DNA from: Phoronis australis | Taxonomy: Eukaryota; Phoronida; Phoronidae | Direction of reading: 5' to 3' | DNA: 64,000 nucleotides | Assembly: GCA_002633005.1 (NCBI GenBank) | Contig: NMRA01000249.1 | Coordinates: forward strand, 196,073-260,072 | Part shown: in pieces, positions 1-9,900 of the stretch | How the letters are laid out: the number at the start of each line of letters is the position of its first letter | Position numbering within the stretch: the stretch's first letter is position 1 | Made by a program: the position numbers and the translations under genes | The notes under the pieces: generated by a model | What the model was told of the DNA's origin: nothing | Databases searched by the model: none | Seen by the model: the letters and a program-made list of their open reading frames with translations, nothing else

Positions 1-504
1 GAATGGTGGAAATTTGCCTACTTTCTGAATTTTACACTTGACGTGAAACTTCGTTGGTTTCAATTTAGACTGTCACATAGGATAATTAGCTGTAACTCTT
101 ACCTTGTCAAAATTGGGGTAACCAACTCCCCCTTGTGTACGTTTTGTAAGACTGAACCTGAGACTTTGCTTCACTTATACTGGCAATGTGATGTTGTTCA
201 AAATTTTTGGAACAATGTTGAAGGTTGGGTTAGAAACAAAACTAATATTTCCCTTGGTACAAATGTGCTTACAGTTTTCTTTGGAAACAGATGTAGAAGC
301 CAGCCAATTCAAAATTTAATCTTGTGTCTCAGCAAGTTCCATTTATATAAGCAACGTCTCAAGGGTAAACCTCCAAATTTAATTGTATTAACAAAAGAAA
401 TTAACAGTTATTACTCCAGTGAAAAACATATTTATTCAAAAAATTTACAAATGGAAAAATTTACAAACAGGTGGTCACAAATGCATAATTTGATAGCAAT
501 GTAA
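1..504 (+). CDS. LINE ORF2 C-terminus (post-RT zinc-finger region), partial
   Basis: The frame is open from base 1 and stops at 502-504, so this is the C-terminal part of a longer protein. It carries the pattern found downstream of the reverse transcriptase in L1/Tx1-type ORF2 proteins: a KLRWFQFRLSHRI segment, then a Cys-His motif (CTFC...HLYWQC) and an FW pair. A basic tail rich in K, Y and N follows. In the family this zinc-binding region (zf-RVT-like) is thought to help bind template RNA or target DNA. No reverse transcriptase or endonuclease motif is visible because they would lie upstream. The frame is uninterrupted, so the insertion is fairly young. Placement in L1/Tx1 rather than another LINE clade rests on motif spacing only. 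Confidence 0.82.
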   Translation, partial: EWWKFAYFLNFTLDVKLRWFQFRLSHRIISCNSYLVKIGVTNSPLCTFCKTEPETLLHLYWQCDVVQNFWNNVEGWVRNKTNISLGTNVLTVFFGNRCRSQPIQNLILCLSKFHLYKQRLKGKPPNLIVLTKEINSYYSSEKHIYSKNLQMEKFTNRWSQMHNLIAM

Positions 505-733
505 GGATATTTTATCATTCCAAAATACTCTCCCCCTCCTTTTTTTCAGAGCCATATACTACTATATTGTCTTGCATGTTTTTGTTTTCTTTTGTTAAAT
601 CTATTTCAAAATCCGGTTCACGTATATTTTTAACTTAGTAAACTTTATTTTCATTGAATTGTAAAGTAAGGCAAGGCAATCCCAGACCTTTGTCCTTACT
701 TATGTTGAACTAGGAGAATAAAAAAAAAAAAAA
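1..733 (+). mobile_element. 3' end of an L1/Tx1-like LINE retrotransposon, cut by the window edge
   Basis: This is the tail of a non-LTR retrotransposon: the last part of its second open reading frame (to 504), a 3' untranslated stretch of about 210 bases, then AATAAA running into an A-rich tail at about 717-733. Polarity (protein, UTR, poly-A) shows the element reads on the plus strand. The 5' part lies outside the window. Target-site duplications cannot be checked because the left end is missing. Confidence 0.85.
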
Positions 734-1984
734 TTATTCACGCATGCTGACTCACAATAGAAGCCTGATAAGAGTGAAGGTGGATAAATGCGGTGTTCCT
801 ACAGTTTCTTGTTTTAGTGGATGTGTTCACGACATGGAAATTGCGTGTTTCAGTTGTAACAAATTTGAAGAACAGGCGGAATGATACGACAATAATGACG
901 CTGTTTTATAAAAACAAAATAGCCTGCGAACAAAGTCGTTTAACATTGATGCGGCCGGGGTTTGATTTCGGACACGATCTTATTGCCGTTACTTTTCATA
1001 CAATGTTAATTACGAAATGGGTACATGTACACATGTATAAGTTTGTGTGTTGACGTACATGTATGTCGGTGTTTCCCGCACACGTTGGCGTCTAGTCCAA
1101 TCATGTACTTGATGAATCCCTAGACATGTAAAAACCCAAGACTTCGATCGAGGAAAAATAGAGATTTCGGTCTAAGGCTCGGACCTTAACCCTGGCATCA
1201 TCAAAAGCAGAAAGGTTGCAGGATCAACGAAGTAAGCTATAGCATAGGATGGTCGGAGACAAATCACTAGACTCGGGTTGAAATGTATGATACCTATTTT
1301 GAAAAAAGTCGAGTTCATATAATGGACTCTGAGCCTAAAAGGTGATTAATAGGTCTTTTAAGGTTAACGTGGCCTGATACCAATTTTTTTCAACAAACGG
1401 AACAACACTAGATGAACACCATAAAATTCAACGTTTAGCTAACAAGCAGTGTCGACGACTGACCGGCACTAAGTCCTCATGCAGGTTTACGAAGTTAGTC
1501 TAACTCGTGTTTAGCCGGTTACTATTGCAACAAAATTTTAGATAAGACTGGACAGTCTTACGCAACGCGGCAGACATTTGGTATAAAAAGAATCCTACTC
1601 TCGTCTCAGGCTCATGACATTGACAAAACCTATCAGACATTTCGTGAAAATCCCAAGGCTTGACGGGGATTTCGGCGAAATTTCAACAGCAAAACCGAAA
1701 AACGGGACGCCTCTAGAACGTTTAAAAACATGACACAAAGTTTAGAAAACACGCTTCCACAATGTAAACTAAACCCAGTTATTTTTGTTAGTAATTTCAT
1801 TTTAGATTTAAAGATTGCAATTTGCATTTAGCTTTCGTAACTAACGTTCAAATTAGAACTAATTAAACACTCTTTGAAGTTGTAACATTAAATTTAACAA
1901 ATGTCAGCAGGGCTTCCTCGCGCTTGAACACTGAATTGACTTTGAGGCACAACAGCTAGTCGGTCTCACCGCATGGGTTTAGAC
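734..1984. other. Non-coding stretch between LINE and foldback element
   Basis: I see no reading frame with recognisable content, no RNA gene and no clear repeat here. Short frames at 793-1053 and 1633-1827 have no recognisable motif and look like chance. Confidence 0.4.
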
Positions 1985-2219
1985 CGGCGGCCCAGAGCAC
2001 TTACACTGTAGCATAGATGAACGAGATACCAACATCAGACCAAAGGGTCACTTAGAGTCCACCTCAGTATACACGGAAATGAACGTCTGCCGTTGTCTGC
2101 ACTCTGGGTGCGACCCCTCGGGACCTTTCAAGGAGTTAAAAATGAGTTAGGTTAGATATTCGAGGTCCTTGCCAAAACCAATTTAAAACGAACAATAGCA
2201 CGGCACTGAACACCAGAAG

Positions 2220-3065
2220 AACCATAACAGACAAATTACACTCTGGGATGAGTCCGGCAGAAACCAAAAAGCCCACCAAATTGAGATATAGCTCATACGT
2301 TGGGGGTACCACACAAAACCAATGCCTTGTTATTCAATACATGCAACTCATCATAAGCTGCCCCATGACAGACAAAATGCACCCGCCAGAAACAAACAAA
2401 ATGTCAACCACTGTATGCTATCAACAATTTGAGCTAGATTTGATATTTAAGGTACCAGATAAAACTGATTTAGAACGAACAATGAGTACCAAAATGAATA
2501 CGAATGACCTATGACAGACAAACTACACTCTAGAAAGGGTCCTCCAGAAACCCAAAATGGATCCCAAAAACGAGCTAACGCATACATTCGAGGTACAACA
2601 AAAATCCAATTCCATGTGATTCAATACATGTCACTGAACACCAAATGCCCCATGACAGATAGAATACACTCTGGGCTGTGCCCTGAAGAAACCCCCAAAA
2701 GGTCATACACGAAAGCCATTGAAATTTAAGCCAGATTAGATATTCGAGATACCAGCTAAAACTGATTTAGTACGAACAAAGTACCGCAATCAACACCGAA
2801 TGACCCATGACGGACAAATTGCACTCTGAAAAGGGTGCGCCAAAAACCAAAAAGGACCCCCAAAATTGAGCTACCTTATACATTCGAGATACCACAAGAA
2901 ACCAATTCCATGTGATTCAATACATGTCACTGATAACTAAATGCTCCATGACAGACAAAATACAGTCAGGGTTGCACCTGCCAGAAACACCAAAAATGTC
3001 AACTACAGCGTGCCATTGACAATTTGAGCTAGATTAGATATTCGAGGTACTAAGTTAAACTGATC
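2220..3065 (+). repeat. Diverged tandem array, about 145-bp unit (left arm)
   Basis: A CCATGACAGACAAA-type motif starts at about 2,227, 2,366, 2,512, 2,652, 2,804 and 2,948, giving spacings of 139-152 bases. Between motifs the units share GATTAGATATTCGAG and GATTCAATACATGTC segments. Adjacent units differ more than alternate units, so the array looks like dimers of two diverged monomers. The complement of this array forms the right arm of the foldback element. Confidence 0.8.
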
Positions 3066-5342
3066 GCTCTTCTACATTAACATTAATAAAAACGTCAAAC
3101 GTCAATGATGGCGGGTAGTAAACAAGTTGGGAAATACATGTATCTACATCTGTATACCTGAATCTTTGGGATACCAGGAACTGTCAACAAACAACCCATT
3201 AAGTGATGACTGAGGCAGCAGCTAGTGTAGCATAATGAGCTATAGAAATTGCCTGATTTTTCAAATTTAGTTTACTGAGAAAATATGGATATGTTGCAAG
3301 AGAGATTGCAATAGTATATGATAGTATGCCAATTTAGCCGAGCGTCAAAAAACGGGACATTTAGATGGCGTGTCGGAATCGTGGGCAAATTAAAAAAGTG
3401 GGGCAGTTTACAAAGAGCGGGGCAATTGGAAATTGCACCGCTCTCTGCAACACGGGCCATTGGATTGGGTTCTTTCACAAGATGAACTTTTAACTTTTTT
3501 ATTTCACGGGTGTAGTCAAGTACAGTAGTTATAGGTAAATACTAGAGAATAACAAAGTTATTTAAACACACCTGGTTTTAGGGACTAAACTTTTCACTTA
3601 GGACAAATCTAACTTCTTTCCGTAAAACAAAGTAACACGAATTTAATAGCTAAAAATGTCTTCATGAAAAACTCCTGGTATCCAGACCGGGACATTTAAG
3701 GACAGTTTGGCAACCTTCCTCCGCTAAGAATGGCAGAAAGACTTACATGTGTGGACAATGTCGTTAGAAGAAAACACTTGTCCGACAAGACGACAGACTG
3801 TTGCAGTGGAACAATGGCAGCTGATCATCCACTGATTCTCAAGGCTCCCACGGTTTTTACATTGCTCTTAGCCAATTCAAATGACAATGCCTTGATCTGG
3901 GCCTCTGACACGGATGATATTGTAATTGTTGGGTGGCTGTTTGAAACCGTTGTGATGGTCATTTCTAGTTTATTTTGATTAAAAGAATTTTTAAAAAATG
4001 AAAGGACTCCTTGAAGATCATTTTCATGGTTCCTCCATCTAACGCAAATTTAGGGGCCATGTGTTGTCGCTGAATTGTACATGTATCTTTCCTGCTGGCA
4101 GTTTCGATAGCTCATAATATTACACTAGCTGCAGTCTTAATCAACACTCAATGGGTTTGTTTTTGACAGTTCCTATTATCCCAAAATTTTTGGGTTATCA
4201 GGTATTTTCCGAAATGTTTACTATCCGCCACCATCCAACTGGCACTCAGTGTATTTCTGTTACACGTTTTAAGCAAGGAGAGAGTTTAGTACGAAAGTAG
4301 GTCTATTACGGAAATATAAGAATTCGCCATGAACTGCAAACCATGCACGGGAGGAAACTTTCCTTATAGAAATTCTTGATTCTACAACAATCTCCCAAGA
4401 TTTAATCGGCATTTTCATTATATATATATACAAAAGTAACATTTCAACAGAATTATGGTGTTGAGAGTTCTGGGGCTGGCACGCACAACTTAAAATGGGT
4501 TTTTGTCTGACACAGGCGATTTAGTAACCAGTAATATCTCTTTGAATCACATGGAATTGTTTATTGTGGGCCTTTGAATATATGAGCTAACTCGTTTTTG
4601 GGCGACATTTTTGAGTTTATGGCGGATCCTTTCCAGAGGATCATTTTCTGCCGTGGGTCATCCCGTGTTTACTGCGGCACGATTGTTGGTTTTAAGTCAG
4701 CCGGTAAGTAAACCTCAAGTATTAAATGTAGCTCAAACTTTAAATGGTATACCAGGGTTGAGATTTTGGGGATTTCTGGCGGGCACAACATAGAGTGTAT
4801 TTTGTCTGTCATGGGGCATTCGGTGATCAGTGAAATGTATCACATGAACTTGTTTTTGTGGTACCTCGAATGTATCAGTCAGCTCATTCTTGGGGGTCGT
4901 TATTGGGTTTCTGGCTGAACCTTTCCAAAGTATAAATTGTATGTCATGGGTCATTTGGTGTTAAGACCGGTAAAATTGTTTGCTTTAAATCAGTTTTGCT
5001 GGTATTTCGAATATCTAATCTAGGTCAAATGTTCAATGGCAAACGGTGGTTGACATTTTTGGGGTTTCTGGGTGGCAAAACCCAGAGTGTAATTTGTCTG
5101 CCATGGGCCATTTAGTTATCAGTGACATGTATTTAATCACATGAAATTGTTTAGTTTTTTTGGTACCTCCATTGTGTGGCTATCTGTAGCTCATTTTTTG
5201 GGGCCCGTTCAAGGTTTCTGGCGCACCATTTCCAACGTGCAAATTGTCAGTCATGGGTCATTCGGTGTTTTTTTTTTCGTTTTAAATCAGTTTAGCTGGT
5301 ACCTCTAATATCTAATCTAGCTCAAAGTTTCAATGGTACTGT

Positions 5343-5915
5343 GGCTGTAAAAGGACATCACGGCAACTTTTTTTCTCCGTAGCTAACTATATCGATAGAC
5401 TTATCAACTCTATCGATAGACTTATTAGTTATCTCTATCGATAGACTTGCTATCTCTATGGTTACATTCACTAACTCTTTCGATAGACTTACTATCTCTG
5501 TCGATAAACTTGTTAACCTATCGATAGACTTACTAGTCCTATCGATAGACCTAACAACTCCATCAATAGACTTATTAACTCTATCAATAGACTTATTAAT
5601 TCTATCGATAGACTTACTATCTCTATGGATAGACTTGCTAACACTATCGCTAGAGTTAATAAGTTTATTGATATGGATAATAAATCTATCGATAGATATA
5701 CATGTAGTAAGTCTATTGATAGAGTTAGTAAGTCTATCCCTAGAGTTAATAAGTATATCGATAGAGTTAATAGATCTATCGAAAGAGTGGGTAAGTCTAT
5801 CCATAGAGATAGTAAGTCTATCGATGGGCTTTTAACTCTAGCGAGAGACTTAATAATTCTATCAATAGAGTTAGCAACGGAGAAAAAATGTTTCCCATGC
5901 AGTCTTTTTACAGCC
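5343..5915. mobile_element. Nested 573-bp inverted-repeat element (MITE-like) carrying a satellite
   Basis: The left end GGCTGTAAAAGGAC (5,343) and the right end, which reads GGCTGTAAAAAGAC on the minus strand (from 5,915 inward), form terminal inverted repeats of about 45 bases. They include a shared TTTTTTCTCCGT and GCTAAC. The insertion interrupts one 145-bp unit of the host array. No target duplication is convincing. The interior consists almost wholly of the 21-bp ATCGAT array, and no transposase is present. Confidence 0.7.
5388..5869. repeat. Palindromic 21-bp satellite centred on ATCGAT
   Basis: Units of the form CTATCGATAGACTTATTAA repeat with a 21-base period (for example starts at 5,391, 5,412, 5,437, 5,458, 5,479). 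They face one way up to about 5,640 and the opposite way after it (AAGTCTATCGATAG). Each unit contains a small palindrome and the whole array is itself a dyad, so single strands could fold into a hairpin of about 230 bp per arm. Because 21 is divisible by 3, open frames encoding a heptad such as SIDRLTN appear on both strands. These look like a by-product of the period, not genes. Confidence 0.85.
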
Positions 5916-6226
5916 ATTGTACATTTTGACATTTTTGAGGTTTCTGGCGGGCGCCACCCAGAGTGCATTTTGTCTGTCATGGTGCATTTAGCTACCAGTG
6001 ACGTGTATTGAAACACAGGGAATTGGTTTTGTTTGGTACCTCGAATTTTTGAACTAGTTCATTTTGGAGGTCCTTTTTTGACCCCTTTTTAAGGTCCCCA
6101 GGAGTCACACCCAGACAGCAGAAAACGGCAGACGTATGTATTGAGGTGGACTCTTAAGTGCTCGTATGGTCAGATGTTGCTATCACATTCATCTATGCTA
6201 AATGTACAAGTGCTCTGGACTGCCGA

Positions 6227-6716
6227 GCCAGTTTGTTTAGTCTCCGTTTGAATGAATGTTGATGTGGAATTTGCCGCCGAAGATAGGTCTGTTTAAAAAG
6301 CTGTTTGTAATTCCTTCTGATCTCTTTCAATTACAGCTGCGACACCCGATTTGTCAATTATAGTGTTGTCACTTTCACGGAATTCCGGGATAGATTTTTC
6401 GTACAGGTGCAATAGTGTTTTGCAGACGACAAAATGGAAGGCGTACATCTTTGGATTTCTACATTGCGCTACTTAGGAATCGTCCGTGTAATATCAAAAA
6501 ATTACGTAATCGGTGTTACTAACCAGTCGTGTCGGAACGCATTCGAGTCCGTGAGAGAAAAAGCACTTGCCGCTCTAAAATTGCCACTGCATTGTACCTT
6601 GTTTTTTACTCAGATGACGAATGTCTTCTGGACTAACGAATAATTTACATGCTCTAAGTGCTTGTGACTATGCTCGATTGCTCGGCGCATACAGTAGTTG
6701 AAAAGATACGGGGACT
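6227..6716. other. No recognisable feature
   Basis: This is unique-looking sequence. A 69-codon frame at 6,434-6,643 has no motif that I recognise and no clear splice sites. Confidence 0.3.
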
Positions 6717-6729
6717 TGTGAATTGACTC

Positions 6730-6931
6730 GAGGCAGTGTGGCCTGGTTGATAAGTGCCCACAAGGTCACACTGCTAAACCCTTGGGCCAGATTTCTAGCT
6801 CCTCAGCTCGGTTTTAACCATATATCAATAAAGCACAAAATATTTCCAGGTGATCAGTGCAATGGGCCCACACGCGAGGCCTGCGCACGTCTGATACAAC
6901 GTGTATCAGACCACCTGCAATTATTTTTTTA
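6730..6931 (+). mobile_element. SINE-like insertion with 13-bp target-site duplication
   Basis: A 202-base insert is flanked by perfect copies of TGTGAATTGACTC at 6,717-6,729 and 6,932-6,944. A long direct duplication of this kind is the signature of LINE-mediated insertion. The head, GAGGCAGTGTGGCCTGGTTG, resembles a tRNA-type A box (TGGCNNAGTGG), but a clean B box is not evident. The 3' end is T-rich (ATTATTTTTTTA), not a poly-A tail. Near the 3' end, at 6,889-6,911, is a perfect 10-bp hairpin. Assignment as a SINE is an inference from size, duplication and A-box likeness. Confidence 0.7.
6889..6911 (+). repeat. Perfect 10-bp stem, 3-base loop hairpin in the SINE tail
   Basis: GTCTGATACA is followed by a 3-base loop and its exact complement TGTATCAGAC. 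It lies about 20 bases before the 3' end of the SINE-like insert, where reverse transcriptase recognition structures often sit. Confidence 0.8.
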
Positions 6932-6944
6932 TGTGAATTGACTC

Positions 6945-9900
6945 AGTCTGGTGGTCAAACAATGACTACACGTAACCGTGAATTGCCATGACAGTACAAG
7001 TTAAGACCCTACCCTTACGCAGGTCTGTTCAATAACAAATCCCCTTTTATCAATAAATTGAAACAGCAACACATGCACCTGTCTTTTTTGCTCTACATTG
7101 CAACACCATTTGCAAGTGCAGTGCATTTTAGTAAACGGCTTTAAGGTTGTGAGTAGCCTTAGAATCCTGAAACTGTCTCAGTAAATTTGGAATATCATAT
7201 CTCGGGTGACCGTATTCAAATGAAATTCCGATAATATTATTAAAGCACTGTTCTCAGTCCAAAACCCTGATATTATTTAAATATTCTCCAAAACGCAATA
7301 AAAACACAGTGCTATCCATATGTTTGCGAAATGAGATCAACAGTTGTAAAAAACAAGAAGTAAACGCTAATGCCAGAAACTATTACAGTAGTTCATGAGA
7401 CGTACGTCATCTAACAGCTCGAATAAAAAGAGCATTCTGGGTAGTATTGGTGATGGCTTTGTTCAGCAGTATCAGGCCCAAATGAAGGTAAAAATTATAG
7501 AAGTGGGGATCACAAACCAATCATGATTACACATCACAAAACGTTTGCCCCTGGCTCTCCTTCCTATCGGCACCACCATACTTATCCTTCCATTTTCCGA
7601 TTTCTTCCGAATTTTGCGCTGAATCCTCACTCCAGCTGTAAGTGGCGGGAAAACCCGACAAGGCAGGCAGCCATCAGACCTTGAGTAGCCACGATTCAAC
7701 AAAATTAATTCACAGAGCGCGAATGATGCTTAGAGGGCCATCGCAGACAAATGGCCGGGAGCTGGACTGTCTGTCTGACTCAAATGAACTGCAACTGTGA
7801 GATGACAACTCACACCAACTTAGATTAACAAGCTATAATTGTCAAAAGTCGTCCGTGAATCGGTCGATTTTCGTAGAATCATCGGTAAGCACAAATGTAT
7901 TCAAATACGCTTAGGCGATAAATGCTGCAATGATAGAGCCCTTGGAAACAGTTTCCAGGAAAGGGCCACCAAAGGGTAAATCAAGCATTGATAAATGATA
8001 TACATGTAATGTTCTCATGAATTTTCTATCGTTTCCATGTTGTGCTATTTTTCCTTTTCTCTAACCTTCGCCTACGACGGCTGCCAAGGGTTGACCCTTA
8101 CGCCTGAATATATAAACATAGTTTTACTATAAGACTTAGTCACGTGACACATTAAATCAGGAACGTTTTGCAAGTTTTCCGCCGCTCATGCCTGGAGACT
8201 GACACTTTGGTGACCCCTGGCGGAAGCAGTCAATTTCTAATTTAAAAACTTTAACTTTTCAAAGCAAATACGCACATTTCATAAATATGATATTGCAAAC
8301 GTTAAAATAGTGGTGCTTGCTATGAATGTTCCCCATCAACATCAGAGCCGTATCCAAATTTCCAAATCAAAAGTTGCATTTACGGCAGGTACTATCCTGT
8401 TGAGTTGAACCTGACGATTACGGATACATGTAGGTGGTAGCAACACACAAAGTAGGGGCGTGTGCTTCCAGTTCGCGTACCCAGCCATCTGCAAAAGCTA
8501 GCACTTGATCAGATGTACGTGGTGATACGTGCGTTTGGAATACCATCGAGTTGTTTTGAGAACGCGACCGTGCAGTTTTCAATATTGTGTCAGTGGCAGT
8601 GAGGGATCGATTAGTCATATACCGGCCTCATTTGCTACCGTTTGGATAGACATTCCGACCCGGACTTGGTTATTTTTAAAGTGGCCGAAATAAAAATATA
8701 TCAAAACAGTAACAGTATACATGTATATGTTAGCATGGCGTTGGGTGGTGAAAATCAAAATAAGGAATTCAAATCACGTTTCACGTTTGTATTTCCATTC
8801 TGAATATCCAAGACAACATCCGTGTCTAGCACTTCACTGTGGGTCAGTACATCTTGTCTAACTCGAGTATCTGATAAACATTTGCCAGTATCATAAATGT
8901 ATTGAAAGCTAAAACAAAGTTTAGTACCTTTTAAATCAGTCATCATCAATACTCAGAATGCGTCCTAACATATGACTTGTTAATAATTCACTTGTAACAG
9001 AGCAAGTCTCCACTGAACCTCAAAATATGTATTTTCTCTCATCAGGCATTCGTTTCAGTTCAATTTGCACATGATAACGATCAACTTTCCATGAAAGCAA
9101 AAGAAGGAAACGCCCTTCTCCTAAGCCTGTCGCTAGCGAAGTGCCCGACACATACAGTCGCGCCAAAATGCCCACGTAACAAAGGCGCACTGAGACGCAA
9201 CAAAGACATTAGCATAAGAATAACTGAACATTTGCAACTAAATAAGAATAACAATAAGCGTAAAGTTACGAACGTCCCGTCACACACTAATATGTTGTAA
9301 TAATTAACGTTTATTTAAACCGAGTAACAAGTAACACAAAAAAGGAACAACACATTCCTTACCGATTGCCAACGACATGGAATTGCTTAAGATTCCACCC
9401 AGTACAAGGCGAAATACGACGTGAAACAACTTCATCATGCAAGCCATTGAACTTCTGTTCACATACGGAACAGTTCTGTAATCTATCATTAAATTCAGGT
9501 TGAGGCAGCGTTTAAATATGAGCTGACGTCCGGCGGGTAGATCAGTGTTGTCACGCGGTCGCCATGGCTTCTGCCGGCCGCACTTTACTGGTAGACGATC
9601 GCTGTCGAAGTGTAACCACCTATAATCGACTTATCAGCACATGAACAAACAAGTTAAAATTTTTCGTTCAATTAATCCCATTCGAAAAAACATTCCATTC
9701 CTCATGTGTTACCGTAGAGTCGGAACCAAATTCGTTAGTAAGATACTTGAATAAACATACAAATAAACAGATTATCACCAATACAGTGGCACATTGGTTG
9801 TCACATGTGATTTTGTTTTAATGCGTACTGCTAATCTGATTCTTGAGACTCTGTGGCCACGAAATGATGCGATGCAATAGTGTACAACGTGACCGAAAAG

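Larger units (their letters stand above)
4735..6060 (-). repeat. Inverted counterpart of the 145-bp tandem array (right arm)
   Basis: TGTCTGTCATGG-type motifs lie at about 4,803, 4,938, 5,095, 5,245 and 5,971. They are reverse complements of the left-arm motif and have spacings of 135-157 bases. The last gap returns to about 150 once the nested element at 5,343-5,915 is subtracted. This shows that the nested element inserted into a pre-existing array. Confidence 0.78.
1985..6226. mobile_element. Long-inverted-repeat (foldback) element with subterminal tandem repeats
   Basis: The sequence from about 1,985 to 3,250 recurs as its reverse complement from about 4,090 to 6,226. Three anchors show this. 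GTGCTCTGG.C.GCCG at the right outer end matches the complement of 1,985-2,000. CGGCAGACGT near 6,130 matches its complement near 2,085. CACTAGCTGC and TTGACAGTTCCT near 4,130-4,170 match complements near 3,190-3,225. Both arms carry diverged tandem units of about 145 bases. The intervening 0.85 kb has no recognisable transposase; the 82-codon frame at 3,730-3,978 is unassigned. Long arms with internal tandem repeats and little coding capacity fit foldback-type elements. Exact termini and target duplication could not be fixed. Confidence 0.75.

Noticed and set aside
3730-3978. 82-codon frame inside the first foldback element as a transposase
   Set aside because: The segment SDTDDIVIVG faintly recalls an acidic active-site strand, but nothing else supports a nuclease.
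5358-6016. Several overlapping reading frames of 125-167 codons on both strands
   Set aside because: They are produced by the 21-bp period of the ATCGAT satellite and consist of heptad repeats. There is no sign of a real gene.
9081-9300. Antiparallel short frames of about 68 codons
   Set aside because: They overlap each other on opposite strands and have no motif or splice signals. Likely chance.
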